NCBI GenBank assembly: GCA_964649085.1
Contig: CAZYPN010000013.1
Span: 62,001-126,000 of the forward strand
Length of the DNA: 64,000 nucleotides
Direction of reading: 5' to 3'
Origin: JADMJV01 sp964649085
GTDB taxonomy: Bacteria > Vulcanimicrobiota > Xenobia > Xenobiales > JADMJV01
In this document: positions 51,287-59,623 of the stretch, in pieces
Layout: every line of letters begins with the position of its first letter
Numbering within the stretch: position 1 is the stretch's first letter
The notes under the pieces: model-generated
The model's database searches: none
Told to the model about the DNA's origin: nothing
Seen by the model: the letters and a program-made list of their open reading frames with translations, nothing else
Translations under genes and position numbers: made by a program

Positions 51287-52449
51287 GTTCCATCCTCTTG
51301 TTGGCCGATGACTATCCGGGACACGCCGGCACCGTGCTCGAGCATATCCAGGCTCTGTGCGAGCTGGAGAGGCATCGAGTCGATCGGGTCAATCCTATCG
51401 GGGTGCCCCTCAACCCCTTGTTGCGCCTCGACGACTATGACGTGCTGGTGGTGCACTACTCGGTCGTGCTGGTTCAGGACTACTATCTGGGCCCGAGCTG
51501 GCGACAGGCGATTCGCCGTTTTGGCGGTCTGAAAATCCAGTTTATCCAGGATGAATATCGTTGGGTCAACCGCATGCGTCGCTGCATCCAGAACCTGGGT
51601 ATTCAGGTCGTGTTCTCGGTGGCCCCGCCCCGGTCTGCAGCGGAGCTGTACGGGGGTCTGGGCGTCGAGATCCTACCCACCCTCACCGGCTACGTCTCTC
51701 CCGCTCTGCTCAGACGCAAGGTGCCCGCCCTGGCCGAACGTCCGGTGGAGGTGGGCTACCGAGGTCGCGATCTCCCTTACTGGTTGGGCGAACTGGCTCA
51801 GGAGAAGCGCTGGATCGGCGAGGGCTTCTTGAGACGCGCCCCCGAACACGCCCTCAAGGTCGACATCTCCTGGCACGAGGCCGACCGTATCTACGGTGAG
51901 GCCTGGCTCCATTTTCTGGAGTCCTGTCGGGCAACCCTGGCCAGCGAAAGTGGGGCCAGCCTCAGCGACCTCGATGGCGAGGTAGAACTGCGGGTCGTCA
52001 GGCACCTGCGTGAGCACCCCGGGGCATCCTTTGCAGACGTGGCCCCTCTGGTCCAGCCCTTTGACCACAACCTTCCGGTGGTGGCCATTTCCCCTCGCGT
52101 GCTGGAAGCGGCGGCTCTGCGAACGGCGCTGGTGATGTTTCCTGGCCACTATTCCGGGCTGGTGGAACCCGAGAAGCACTATATTCCACTGCAAAAAGAC
52201 TTTTCCAACTTCGATCAGGTGGTCGCTCGACTGCGCGACCTGCCGGGTTTGCAAGCCATGGTGGAGCGCACCCACCGGGACCTGATCGCTTCGGGCCGCT
52301 ACAGCTACACGGTGCTTTCCAGGCAACTGGTCGAAGTGGTCGAGCGTCGTGGCAGTGATTGCCAGCGCCCCAGTCGCTGGCGCCTGTGGCTGGCGCAGGC
52401 AGAACGGCGCTTGAGAATGCTCTGGCGGAGGCTGCGGCAAAAGCTCTGA
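51283..52449 (+). CDS. GT-B glycosyltransferase-like protein A
   Basis: 388 residues from ATG 51283 (ATGA overlap). The N-terminal half (SILLLADDYPGHAGTVLEHI, QFIQDEYRWVNRMRR) is a Rossmann-like acceptor domain. The C-terminal half has the donor-domain pattern VVAISPRVLEAAALRTALVM then GHYSGLVEPEKHYIPLQKDF, which resembles GT4/GT1 nucleotide-sugar domains, although the usual EGFG motif is not seen. No signal peptide or membrane helix. It is homologous to the next gene through blocks VFSVAPP and VGYRGRD and the final HYIPL segment. A role in adding sugars to an exported glycan is inferred from the locus. Confidence 0.7.
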   Translation: MSSILLLADDYPGHAGTVLEHIQALCELERHRVDRVNPIGVPLNPLLRLDDYDVLVVHYSVVLVQDYYLGPSWRQAIRRFGGLKIQFIQDEYRWVNRMRRCIQNLGIQVVFSVAPPRSAAELYGGLGVEILPTLTGYVSPALLRRKVPALAERPVEVGYRGRDLPYWLGELAQEKRWIGEGFLRRAPEHALKVDISWHEADRIYGEAWLHFLESCRATLASESGASLSDLDGEVELRVVRHLREHPGASFADVAPLVQPFDHNLPVVAISPRVLEAAALRTALVMFPGHYSGLVEPEKHYIPLQKDFSNFDQVVARLRDLPGLQAMVERTHRDLIASGRYSYTVLSRQLVEVVERRGSDCQRPSRWRLWLAQAERRLRMLWRRLRQKL

Positions 52450-52462
52450 CGAAACACCCGCA

Positions 52463-53692
52463 GTGGCCCTGCTGGTGCTCTATCATTGCAAGCGCGAGTT
52501 CCCGCCGCGCTGGTCGCTGCGCGACAACATCTACGTTTTTCCTAACGCCTACTATGTGAACGTGGCCTTTCGGCCAGTGCCCTCCTACCTGCTGCAACCG
52601 GGCACGGTGCAGGCCCTCTTGTTTCATCACAGCCTGATGATCGAGCGCATGTTTCCCAACTATTTCCAGCGCCTGCTGGCCCGTCTGGAGCCCCTGCAGG
52701 ACCTGCCCGTCAGACGGGCGATGATGGTTCAAGATGAGCACCTTTTGATCGACGCGGTCACCGAGTTCATTCGTCGCTGGCGCGTAAACGAGGTCTTCTC
52801 GGTAGCCCCCCCGTGCCTCTGGCCGCGACTGTATCCGGACCTACCCCACGAAGCGCAACTGCATTTTCTGCTCACGGGCTACCTCGAAATGGCTCGCCTA
52901 CCCACGGTCCAGCGCTGGATTCGACATCAACCCCGCGATATCGACGTGGGCTATCGCGCCCGCCCGCCCTCGTTGGAGCAGGGCGAGCACGGCCAGCTCA
53001 AGGCCCGCATCGCCTACGAAGCTCAGCATCATGCCCGGGCCCTGGGCTTGCGAAGCGATATCTCGTTGCAGCCCCGCGACACGCTACTCGGAGCGGCCTG
53101 GTATCGATTCCTGGCCCGTTGCCGCTACGTTGTGGGCGTGGAAGGTGGGGCCAGCATTCTCGATAGCGACGGAAGTCTGCGTCGGGCCGTACTGGCCGGC
53201 CAGGGGCTGCCCCCCGAGCGAAAAGACGATCTGGCCTATTTCGCCCTCTCCCCTCGCCACCTCGAAGCCTGCCTCACCCGCACCGGACAGATTCTCGTGG
53301 AAGGAGACTATGGAGGGGTGCTGCGCCCCTGGGAGCACTACTTGCCCGTGAAGCGCGACCTGAGCGACCTGCCCCAGCGCCTGCAACTGGTGGCCGATGA
53401 ACAGCTGCGTGAGGAGATGACCGAGCGAGCCTATCGCGAGGTGGTTGCAAGTGGAAAATACACCAATGAGCACCTGCGCCAGAGGGTCGAGTCCAGCCTG
53501 CAGTTGGGCCAGGCTGCGCCAACCCCGCTGCTGCGATTGGACCACACCCTGGACCGACTCAGCTGGGCCGCACTGGCACTGTATGAGTGGGGCTTTGAGC
53601 CGGCTCGACGCAGCCTGAGGGCCGGGCTGGGCAAACTGCTCGGCGAGCAGCGCGCCCGCAAACTGGTGTCCTACTTTCCGTTCACCGGCTGA
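52463..53692 (+). CDS. GT-B glycosyltransferase-like protein B (paralogue of A)
   Basis: 409 residues from GTG 52463, 13 bases after gene A, without a clear ribosome site. Shared blocks with its neighbour: NEVFSVAPPCLW, IDVGYRARPP, LRSDISLQPRD, VGVEGGASILDSDG and PWEHYLPVKRDLSDL. It lacks the N-terminal acceptor segment seen in A (starts LVLYHCKREFPPRWS), which may be a different acceptor site. The pair is a diverged tandem duplication. Biochemical activity is unproven. The 3' end overlaps the convergent epimerase gene by 22 bases. Confidence 0.7.
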   Translation: MALLVLYHCKREFPPRWSLRDNIYVFPNAYYVNVAFRPVPSYLLQPGTVQALLFHHSLMIERMFPNYFQRLLARLEPLQDLPVRRAMMVQDEHLLIDAVTEFIRRWRVNEVFSVAPPCLWPRLYPDLPHEAQLHFLLTGYLEMARLPTVQRWIRHQPRDIDVGYRARPPSLEQGEHGQLKARIAYEAQHHARALGLRSDISLQPRDTLLGAAWYRFLARCRYVVGVEGGASILDSDGSLRRAVLAGQGLPPERKDDLAYFALSPRHLEACLTRTGQILVEGDYGGVLRPWEHYLPVKRDLSDLPQRLQLVADEQLREEMTERAYREVVASGKYTNEHLRQRVESSLQLGQAAPTPLLRLDHTLDRLSWAALALYEWGFEPARRSLRAGLGKLLGEQRARKLVSYFPFTG

Positions 53693-54606
53693 AGGTGGGT
53701 ATAGGTTTGCTGGACTCCATGCTGTCGGTAGTAGGCCACCGCCCGAGCCACTCCCTCGGCCAGCGGAACCCGAGCCCTCCAGTCAAAGTCGGCCTCGGTG
53801 CGCTGGGGGTCGAGCAAGAGCGTGGGAACGTCGTCCTCGGCCCGGGGACGGACATCGATCGATTCGGGCACTTCAAGGCCCATGGCTCGGTGGGCTTCTT
53901 CGAAAAGTTCTCGTATCGAATAGTCGCGCCCCGAAGCTACGTGGTAGAAGCCCGAGCGCCCCCGCCCCTGCAAAGCCTTCTCCAGCACGTCGATCAGGTC
54001 GCTGACGAACAAGAAATCGCGCCGAGTATCCATCACAAAGCAGGGCTTCTGTTCCGACAGTCGTTGGTAGAACGTGGGCAACGGGCCGCTCAGGTTGCGA
54101 GGACCGTAGACATTGGCCAGGCGAAAGGAAAGAAACTCGACCCCCGACAACGCGATATACTGCTCGCCCGCGGTTTTGCTGATGGCATAACTGCTGGTCG
54201 GGGCCAGTGGATGGTCCAGGCCGATGGGCTGCTGGCGAGGCAGACCGTAGCATAGCGATGTCTGCAAATACAGCAGGCGCTTCACGCCGTGTCGGGCAGC
54301 GGCCCGGGCCACGTTGGCTGAACCCAGCCCATTGGTCAACACGTCCTCCTCCCAGGCCTGGGGGTCTTTGTACGAGGCGGCCGCATGCACCACGGCCTCA
54401 GGCTGGAACTCATCGAACTGTCGATTCACCCAGTCGGCCGAGGCCACACTGCCCTCGCAGACCTGCAGCCGGTCGCAAGGACGGAGGTTGTCCCTGCGAC
54501 CGGTGCTGAAGTTATCCAGCACGCGCACGTGATGACCCCCTGCCAGCAACCGCTCGCTGAGGTGGGAACCGATAAAGCCAGCCCCCCCGGTGATGAGGAT
54601 TTTCAT
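53671..54606 (-). CDS. NAD-dependent sugar epimerase/dehydratase
   Basis: 311 residues from ATG 54606, which overlaps the asparagine synthase stop (ATGA) and has AGGAAG just upstream. Extended SDR: GGAGFIGSHLSERL at the N-terminus (NAD site), VVHAAAS, the catalytic TSLCYG and SSYAISKTAGEQ (Tyr-x3-Lys), and RLANVYGPRN. It resembles UDP-glucose 4-epimerase/WbpP-like enzymes; the exact sugar is not shown. A UDP- or CDP-sugar for the exported glycan is likely. Last gene of the minus-strand arm of the locus. Confidence 0.88.
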   Translation of the reverse strand: MKILITGGAGFIGSHLSERLLAGGHHVRVLDNFSTGRRDNLRPCDRLQVCEGSVASADWVNRQFDEFQPEAVVHAAASYKDPQAWEEDVLTNGLGSANVARAAARHGVKRLLYLQTSLCYGLPRQQPIGLDHPLAPTSSYAISKTAGEQYIALSGVEFLSFRLANVYGPRNLSGPLPTFYQRLSEQKPCFVMDTRRDFLFVSDLIDVLEKALQGRGRSGFYHVASGRDYSIRELFEEAHRAMGLEVPESIDVRPRAEDDVPTLLLDPQRTEADFDWRARVPLAEGVARAVAYYRQHGVQQTYTHLQPVNGK

Positions 54607-56327
54607 ACTTCCTGCCTTTCCAACAGACCTCGATAGCGATAGGCCTGATCGTGAAACTCTTGTTGCCACAGCTCGAGACAGAGAAAGCCCCAGAGGCGAC
54701 GACCAAATTGGGGCTCGTGGTCCAGTCCTCGCAGCACCGCCCGGTTGTCGACCCAGGGGCGAGAAAGGGCACGCGAACTGGTCAGTATGTCACGGGTAAA
54801 CTCCAGCAAATCGGTCTGCAACCATTCTACCAGCGGGGTCGGGAAGCCCATTTTGTCACTGCGTTGGCGCACCCGAGGCGGCAGCATCCCGCCCAGTTGA
54901 TGGCGCAGAGCCTGCTTGAGAGGCCCCTGAAACGCAGTGGGCAAGGTGGGGGCCAGCAGATGGTCCAGAAAAGGTACGCGGCTTTCCAGGCCGTGGGCCA
55001 TGGTCACCCGATCCTCTACGTGCAGCAGGGCGGGTAGCGAGCCCATCAGGTCAAAGTGGGCCACATTGCCTTCAAAGAGGTCGAGGAAGGCCTGTCGCGG
55101 GCAATAGTCGCCCAGAAGTTCCCAGCGCACTTCGGGCGTGTTGCGCTCCATCCGATGGATCAGCCGGAAGTAACGTCCGCCCAGGTCGTGATGCCCCCGG
55201 GTTTGCCCCATCAGGGCCTCGTAGCCGGGAACGCCCTGCCCCTCGGCCACCTGGTAACGGGCATAGCCGCCGAACAGTTCGTCGGCTCCCTGCCCCCCAA
55301 GCACCACCTTGCGGTGGGAAGCGGCCAGACCCGAGACCATATACTGAGAGAAAGCACCGGGCCCGGCCACGGGATAGTCCAGATGATAGATCACGCTGCG
55401 CAGATGGTCGACGAGATCCTGGGGCTCGATACTCAGGATATGTAAAGGAAACCCGCATGCCCGGCTGACCTCAAGTGCATAGGCGCTCTCATCGAATCGA
55501 GGCCCCAACTCAAAGCGGCCATGAAATCCCAGCAGGGGTCCAGCCCCCAACCGGGCCGCCTGGCAGGCGATCAGGCTGGAGTCCAGCCCGCCCGAGACAA
55601 AGATGCCCAGGGGAACGTCGCTGCGCAGACACAGCGCCACCGCATCCTCAAAGCGCTGAGCCAGGTCGGGGGGGGTCTCTCCGGGTCGAGGGGGCTCCCA
55701 GTAGCGCCGCTGTTGCACTCGGTCTCGAGACACGGTCAGGGTATGGCCCGGAGGCAATTGTTGAATGCCCTGAAACAGCGTCTTGCCGCCCAGGCAATAC
55801 TGAAACGCCAGATAGTCCAGCAGCCCCTGCGGGTCGGTCTGCACCGAGGGCAGGAAGGGCAACAAGGCCTTGGCCTCGGAAGCACAATAAAACAGGTCAT
55901 CGACCACGGCGTAATAGAGGGGTTTGACGCCAAAGCGATCGCGTGCGCAAAAGAGTTCTTGTCGAGACTCGTCCCACAGAGCCAGCGCGAACATACCCCT
56001 GAACCGCTCGACGCAGTTGGGCCCCCAGCGGCGGTAGGACAACAAAATGGCCTGAGTGTCTGAACTGGGATGTCCCAGTTCGGGATAGTTATAAACCTCG
56101 GCATTGCTGACCACCCAGTTGCCGTCGGTGGCGGGCTGGCCCCCTCGCTCGAGGTCGAGCACCGCCAGGCGGCGGTGTCCCAACCCCACCCCACCGTTGG
56201 GATGAACCCAGCTGCCCTCGCCATCCGGTCCCCGGTGGCGCTGCAATTCATTCATCACGGCCAGGCGCCGATCAAGGTCGGGGACGGGTTGCCCCCTGAG
56301 GCTCAGGACAGCAGCGATGGAACACAT
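54603..56327 (-). CDS. asnB: Asparagine synthase-like amidotransferase (AsnB family)
   Basis: 574 residues. The N-terminal class II glutamine amidotransferase domain has the nucleophile Cys2 (MCSIAAV; the usual residue 3 is Gly), HRRLAVLDL, NAEVYNYPEL and SSDTQAILL. The C-terminal synthetase has VSGGLDSSLIA (PPi loop, ~235) and GQGADELFGGYARY. The family makes asparagine from aspartate and Gln, but members in glycan clusters often amidate sugars or peptide intermediates. NAEVYN in place of NGEVYN and MCSI in place of MCGI are small departures, so amidation of another substrate is possible. Coupled to the Wzt gene by a 25-base overlap. Confidence 0.9.
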   Translation of the reverse strand: MCSIAAVLSLRGQPVPDLDRRLAVMNELQRHRGPDGEGSWVHPNGGVGLGHRRLAVLDLERGGQPATDGNWVVSNAEVYNYPELGHPSSDTQAILLSYRRWGPNCVERFRGMFALALWDESRQELFCARDRFGVKPLYYAVVDDLFYCASEAKALLPFLPSVQTDPQGLLDYLAFQYCLGGKTLFQGIQQLPPGHTLTVSRDRVQQRRYWEPPRPGETPPDLAQRFEDAVALCLRSDVPLGIFVSGGLDSSLIACQAARLGAGPLLGFHGRFELGPRFDESAYALEVSRACGFPLHILSIEPQDLVDHLRSVIYHLDYPVAGPGAFSQYMVSGLAASHRKVVLGGQGADELFGGYARYQVAEGQGVPGYEALMGQTRGHHDLGGRYFRLIHRMERNTPEVRWELLGDYCPRQAFLDLFEGNVAHFDLMGSLPALLHVEDRVTMAHGLESRVPFLDHLLAPTLPTAFQGPLKQALRHQLGGMLPPRVRQRSDKMGFPTPLVEWLQTDLLEFTRDILTSSRALSRPWVDNRAVLRGLDHEPQFGRRLWGFLCLELWQQEFHDQAYRYRGLLERQEV

Positions 56328-57550
56328 GGCTCGTGCCTCCAGGAGACCATGGGATAGAACACCGATCCAAAGGGATAGCCGTCTCGCAGCACGCTAAAGG
56401 GGTACAACAGGTGGTGGTATTCGTAGTACAGGGTGGCTCCCGGCTGATTGGGCAACAACCCCACCGAGAGCAAGTAGTCACCCTCGGCCAACTGCAACGG
56501 ATCGAGTCGAGCCTCGATCACACCTTTTTCGCCGGCCTGACGACGAAATTCGGCCTGGTGATAGTGGCCGTGGTCGCTGTCCTTGCGGACGTTGGCGGTG
56601 CTGAACTGGCAAAGCGACATCAGGTCTGAACGCCGATTGAGAGCCAGCGCCATGCCCAGGGTTTCGACCGGCACCGCTTGTGGACAACGATAGTGAACCC
56701 GAACAACCAGGGCGTCCCAGGTGCGCAAGGCCTCGGCCCCACGCCCCTCGCCGTTGAGCAACTCGACGCGCTCGATCTCCACGGGCCCGCGCTTGAAAAC
56801 CGAGTGAGCGACCTCGCCCCCGTTCCCCAAAGACTGGTGGACGCTATAGTCGTATTCACGTACCACCTCGAGGGCGGAACCACACATGCGGACGGTTCCC
56901 CGCTCGAGCCACAGGGCCCGCTGGCACAGTTGAGTGACCAGATAGCTGTTATGAGTCACAAAGAGCACGGTTTTGCCGCTCTGACTGCAGAGTTGTCGAA
57001 GCCGGGTGAGACACTTGTTGACGAAGGCAGCGTCGCCGGCCGATAGCGCCTCATCGATAATCAAGATGTCCGGATCGACGGCCAGAGCCGTGGCAAAGGC
57101 CAACCGTCCCTGCATCCCGCTGGAGTAGGTTCGCAGAGGGCGGTCGATGACGGATCCAAGTTCGGCGAACTCGACGATTTCGTCGAATTTTCTGGCCACC
57201 TCGAAGCGGGAAAGACCCAGGCAGCGTCCCCCCAGCAATACGTTCTCTCGGCCGCTGAAGTCGGGATGAAAGCCCGTGCCCAATTCCAGGATGGAGGATA
57301 TGCGACCGCCCAGCCACAGGCGTCCCGACGATGGCTGCAAGGTACCCGAGAGGATTCTTAACAGGGTACTTTTGCCGGCACCATTATGGCCCAGAATCCC
57401 CATGACTTCTCCGGGCAGCACTTCGAAAGAAATGTCCTTGAGGGCCTCGGTGGCAACGTGCCGGGGCCGGCCGGTCACTTTCTCCAACAGTCGCTGGCGC
57501 AGCCCGGAGTAGTGGCGAAAGGTCTTAGAAAGTTGTTCGGCGCGAACCAT
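56303..57550 (-). CDS. wzt: Polysaccharide ABC exporter ATPase, Wzt-like with C-terminal domain
   Basis: 415 residues from ATG 57550, which overlaps the permease stop (TGATG). The ABC ATPase is complete: GHNGAGKSTLL (Walker A), YSSGMQGRLAF (signature), ILIIDEAL (Walker B) and FVTHN (H loop). Residues ~240-415 form a beta-rich domain like the Wzt C-terminal domain that binds the end of the glycan and couples chain length to export. It powers transport of lipid-linked polysaccharide through the Wzm channel. Longer in-frame readings upstream are the permease gene in another frame. The stop runs 25 bases into asnB. Confidence 0.93.
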   Translation of the reverse strand: MVRAEQLSKTFRHYSGLRQRLLEKVTGRPRHVATEALKDISFEVLPGEVMGILGHNGAGKSTLLRILSGTLQPSSGRLWLGGRISSILELGTGFHPDFSGRENVLLGGRCLGLSRFEVARKFDEIVEFAELGSVIDRPLRTYSSGMQGRLAFATALAVDPDILIIDEALSAGDAAFVNKCLTRLRQLCSQSGKTVLFVTHNSYLVTQLCQRALWLERGTVRMCGSALEVVREYDYSVHQSLGNGGEVAHSVFKRGPVEIERVELLNGEGRGAEALRTWDALVVRVHYRCPQAVPVETLGMALALNRRSDLMSLCQFSTANVRKDSDHGHYHQAEFRRQAGEKGVIEARLDPLQLAEGDYLLSVGLLPNQPGATLYYEYHHLLYPFSVLRDGYPFGSVFYPMVSWRHEPCVPSLLS

Positions 57551-58287
57551 CACAGCAGGTCGCCAAAACCGGGGCGCAGTCGACGAAAGGTGAGCGTGCC
57601 CAGCACCAGAGTGCCCGCGCTGACGAGGGTCAGGCACAACCAGGCCCCTGGGTGAGCCAGGCGACCGGCATAGGCGATGTCCTGGAAGGTCCAGACCAGA
57701 GCGCTGAACGGATTGCACTGAACGACAGGGCGCAGGGATGCAGGAACAGACTCGGGAGCATACAGGATGGGCAACAGATAGATACCGGCCGCGATGGCGA
57801 GGTTGGTGATTTCTTTGAGTTTGGCCCAATACACACCCAGAGCCGCCAGCAGCAAAGCCATGCCCGCCATCCAGGCAGCCTGCAGGCCGCAGGCCACAGG
57901 CAGGAGCAACACGGTCCAGGGGAGCGCCCCTCGGACCAGCAAGGTCGCTGCCAGCAGGAAGCCCAGGCCCACGCCCCAGGCCGGCAACACGACCACTACA
58001 CTGCGCAGAGCCAGGGCCTCGAGAGGGAAGGCCACCGTTCGAGCCAGGTTGGCGCTTCCGCTCACGGCCTGAGGAGCCCGAGCCAGCACGCCACTCACCG
58101 CCACCCATGGAATCAGGCCCGACAGGATATAGAGCGCCTCCGTACCCAGCAGCGAAGAAAAGGCCACGGCCAGCAGGGCGGTGGTGAAGAGAGGGTGGAG
58201 CAAAGACCAGGCACTGCCGGCGTGAGTTACCTGAATTTCTCGCATCCCCAGAGTCCACGCCAGTTCTCGGCTTGCCCACCACTGCAT
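57550..58287 (-). CDS. wzm: Polysaccharide ABC exporter permease, Wzm-like
   Basis: 245 residues with six predicted membrane helices (for example LFTTALLAVAFSSLLG, SVVVVLPAWGVGLGFLL, LAIAAGIYLLPILYAP). The ABC2 membrane signature is seen near NLAIAAGIYLLPILY and the NPFSALVWTFQDIAY loop. The N-terminus MQWWASRELAWTLGMREIQVTHA is typical of the amphipathic segment in Wzm proteins. It forms the channel with the Wzt subunit coupled downstream. The promoter should lie in the 64 bases upstream, between 58288 and the tRNA terminator; CTGACG and GATACC spaced by 18 is a weak candidate. Confidence 0.9.
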   Translation of the reverse strand: MQWWASRELAWTLGMREIQVTHAGSAWSLLHPLFTTALLAVAFSSLLGTEALYILSGLIPWVAVSGVLARAPQAVSGSANLARTVAFPLEALALRSVVVVLPAWGVGLGFLLAATLLVRGALPWTVLLLPVACGLQAAWMAGMALLLAALGVYWAKLKEITNLAIAAGIYLLPILYAPESVPASLRPVVQCNPFSALVWTFQDIAYAGRLAHPGAWLCLTLVSAGTLVLGTLTFRRLRPGFGDLL

Positions 58288-58351
58288 AAGGGAGCCAAGT
58301 TCTGCCTGGGCCCAAGGTATCCTGTGCTTGCGACCAACCCGTCAGACAATG

Positions 58352-58377
58352 AAAAACCCCGATTTCTCGGGGTTTTT
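58352..58377 (-). terminator. Intrinsic terminator of the tRNA-Gln operon
   Basis: AAAAACCCCGA, four-base loop, TCGGGGTTTTT: an 11-bp stem with a T-run on both strands. On the minus strand it begins two bases after the CCA of the second tRNA. It is the only clear intrinsic terminator I see in the window and could also stop plus-strand transcription. Confidence 0.9.
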
Positions 58378-58379
58378 GT

Positions 58380-58454
58380 TGGCTGCCCAACCTGGATTCG
58401 AACCAGGGAATGGCGGATTCAGAGACCGCTGCCTTACCACTTGGCTATTGGGCA
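58380..58454 (-). tRNA. tRNA-Gln (anticodon CTG), CCA encoded
   Basis: A full cloverleaf on the minus strand. Acceptor TGCCCAA pairs with TTGGGCA, discriminator G, and CCA is encoded (58382-58380). The anticodon loop CTCTGAA gives CTG (+ strand CAG at 58420-58422). D-loop AGCCAAGTGGTAAGGC and T-arm CCTGGTTCGAATCCAGG are standard. The weak U1-A72 pair and discriminator G fit tRNA-Gln. Second gene of a two-tRNA operon. Confidence 0.95.
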
Positions 58455-58472
58455 CTATGTAAGGATTGTTCA

Positions 58473-58544
58473 CTGGCCAGGTTGGATTCGAACCAACGAA
58501 TGGCGGTTCCAAAGACCGCTGCCTTGCCACTTGGCTACTGGCCA
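58473..58544 (-). tRNA. tRNA-Gln (anticodon TTG), CCA not encoded
   Basis: Acceptor TGGCCAG pairs with CTGGCCA, discriminator G followed by TGA, so CCA must be added after transcription. Anticodon loop CTTTGGA gives TTG (+ strand CAA at 58510-58512). The D-loop and T-arm (GTTGGTTCGAATCCAAC) are intact. The D-arm and most of the anticodon stem match the downstream tRNA-Gln, pointing to duplication. First gene of the operon. Confidence 0.95.
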
Positions 58545-58558
58545 CCAACGACTCGCAA

Positions 58559-58587
58559 ATCCTACTCAATTCGCTCCCTTTGGTCAA
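58559..58587 (-). promoter_or_regulatory. Sigma-70-type promoter of the tRNA-Gln operon
   Basis: TTGACC (antisense of 58582-58587) and TAGGAT (antisense of 58559-58564) are separated by exactly 17 bases. The start point would fall a few bases before the first tRNA (5' end 58544). This is the best promoter match in the window. Confidence 0.75.
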
Positions 58588-58597
58588 GACTCTGAGG

Positions 58598-59605
58598 CTA
58601 TCGATTGATGTAGTCTACCAGCATCTTTCGGTAGCCCGTGAACTGAACGTTCAGCAGCACGTCCTCGTCGACGGTGGTCATCTCGAGTTCACCGGTGCGC
58701 CCCCGAGCGGCCAGGGCACTGCGTGCCAGGCTGATCACTTCCTCGATCTGCTCGGCATTCTCGCCGGCATCGGCATGAAACTTGATTTGCATATCCATGC
58801 GATCGTCCGACAGCAAGTCGCCCTGCCAGGTGAGGTATTCGACGTGAGACAGCACCTGTTGAAGTCGCTCGGCCCCCACCGCCTCCTGCACCGTGAGGAA
58901 ATCGCGCTTGTTCACCCAGTTGAAAAAGCGCAGCAAACTCTGCTGCCGATTGAGCAACACGCCGTAGGTGTCCTGCTGGCGGTCGAGCTCGCCAAAGGCC
59001 ACCCCCAGATCAGCATTCTCACCCAGCTGGCGATCGAGAACGCGGCGGGCCGTTTCGAGATTGGCGAAGGAATAAAAGGTGCCATCGACGCGGGCGATGA
59101 CCGGGGCCTCCTCTCGAGGCTGACCCTCGCGAACGCGAATCACCACGGTTTCGCCGGCCACCTTTTCCGTGGGATAAGGCTTTCCGTCAGGCCCCTGCAG
59201 CAAGGTGTTCCAAAACAGCGCCTGCACCCCGCTCCAGCCACCCACCGTTACCATAAAGGAGGCCTTGTCTTTCCCACGGGCGTCGATATGGTCGATACGA
59301 ACCGCCTGGAAGGGCAAAAAGCCCAGCAGGATGTTCTCCTGGGTGGTGCTCGAGAGAAATCCGGAGATCAGATCCAAAAAGCTGCTGCCCTTGTTCTTGC
59401 GCGAGCGCATGGCTTCCCAGGCGGTTTTCAGCAGCGAGCGAAATCCGGCGTCTTCGGCCCTGGCGTGCACGACCCCCAGAGATACGGCCTGAGCATCGAG
59501 CAACTGGGTGGGGTCAGGCAGTCGCGGGCCGCGTCCTTCCGCCTGAGCCACGCCCCCCAGCAGGCAACACTGCAGCAGCGCCAGTTGGACCCATATTCGT
59601 CGCAT
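58598..59605 (-). CDS. Secreted protein of unknown function
   Basis: 335 residues from ATG 59605 with a signal peptide (RIWVQLALLQCCLLGGVAQA). The mature part has no recognised domain; it alternates helices (FRSLLKTAWEAMRSRKNKG, LETARRVLDRQLGENADLG) with beta segments (RIDHIDARGKDKASFMVTV, RMDMQIKFHADAG), a pattern reminiscent of DUF3352-type extracytoplasmic proteins, but I cannot confirm it. It starts 18 bases after gnd without its own clear ribosome site, so it belongs to the gnd-metG operon. Confidence 0.75.
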   Translation of the reverse strand: MRRIWVQLALLQCCLLGGVAQAEGRGPRLPDPTQLLDAQAVSLGVVHARAEDAGFRSLLKTAWEAMRSRKNKGSSFLDLISGFLSSTTQENILLGFLPFQAVRIDHIDARGKDKASFMVTVGGWSGVQALFWNTLLQGPDGKPYPTEKVAGETVVIRVREGQPREEAPVIARVDGTFYSFANLETARRVLDRQLGENADLGVAFGELDRQQDTYGVLLNRQQSLLRFFNWVNKRDFLTVQEAVGAERLQQVLSHVEYLTWQGDLLSDDRMDMQIKFHADAGENAEQIEEVISLARSALAARGRTGELEMTTVDEDVLLNVQFTGYRKMLVDYINR

Positions 59606-59623
59606 GTCAGACTGTAACGGAGC

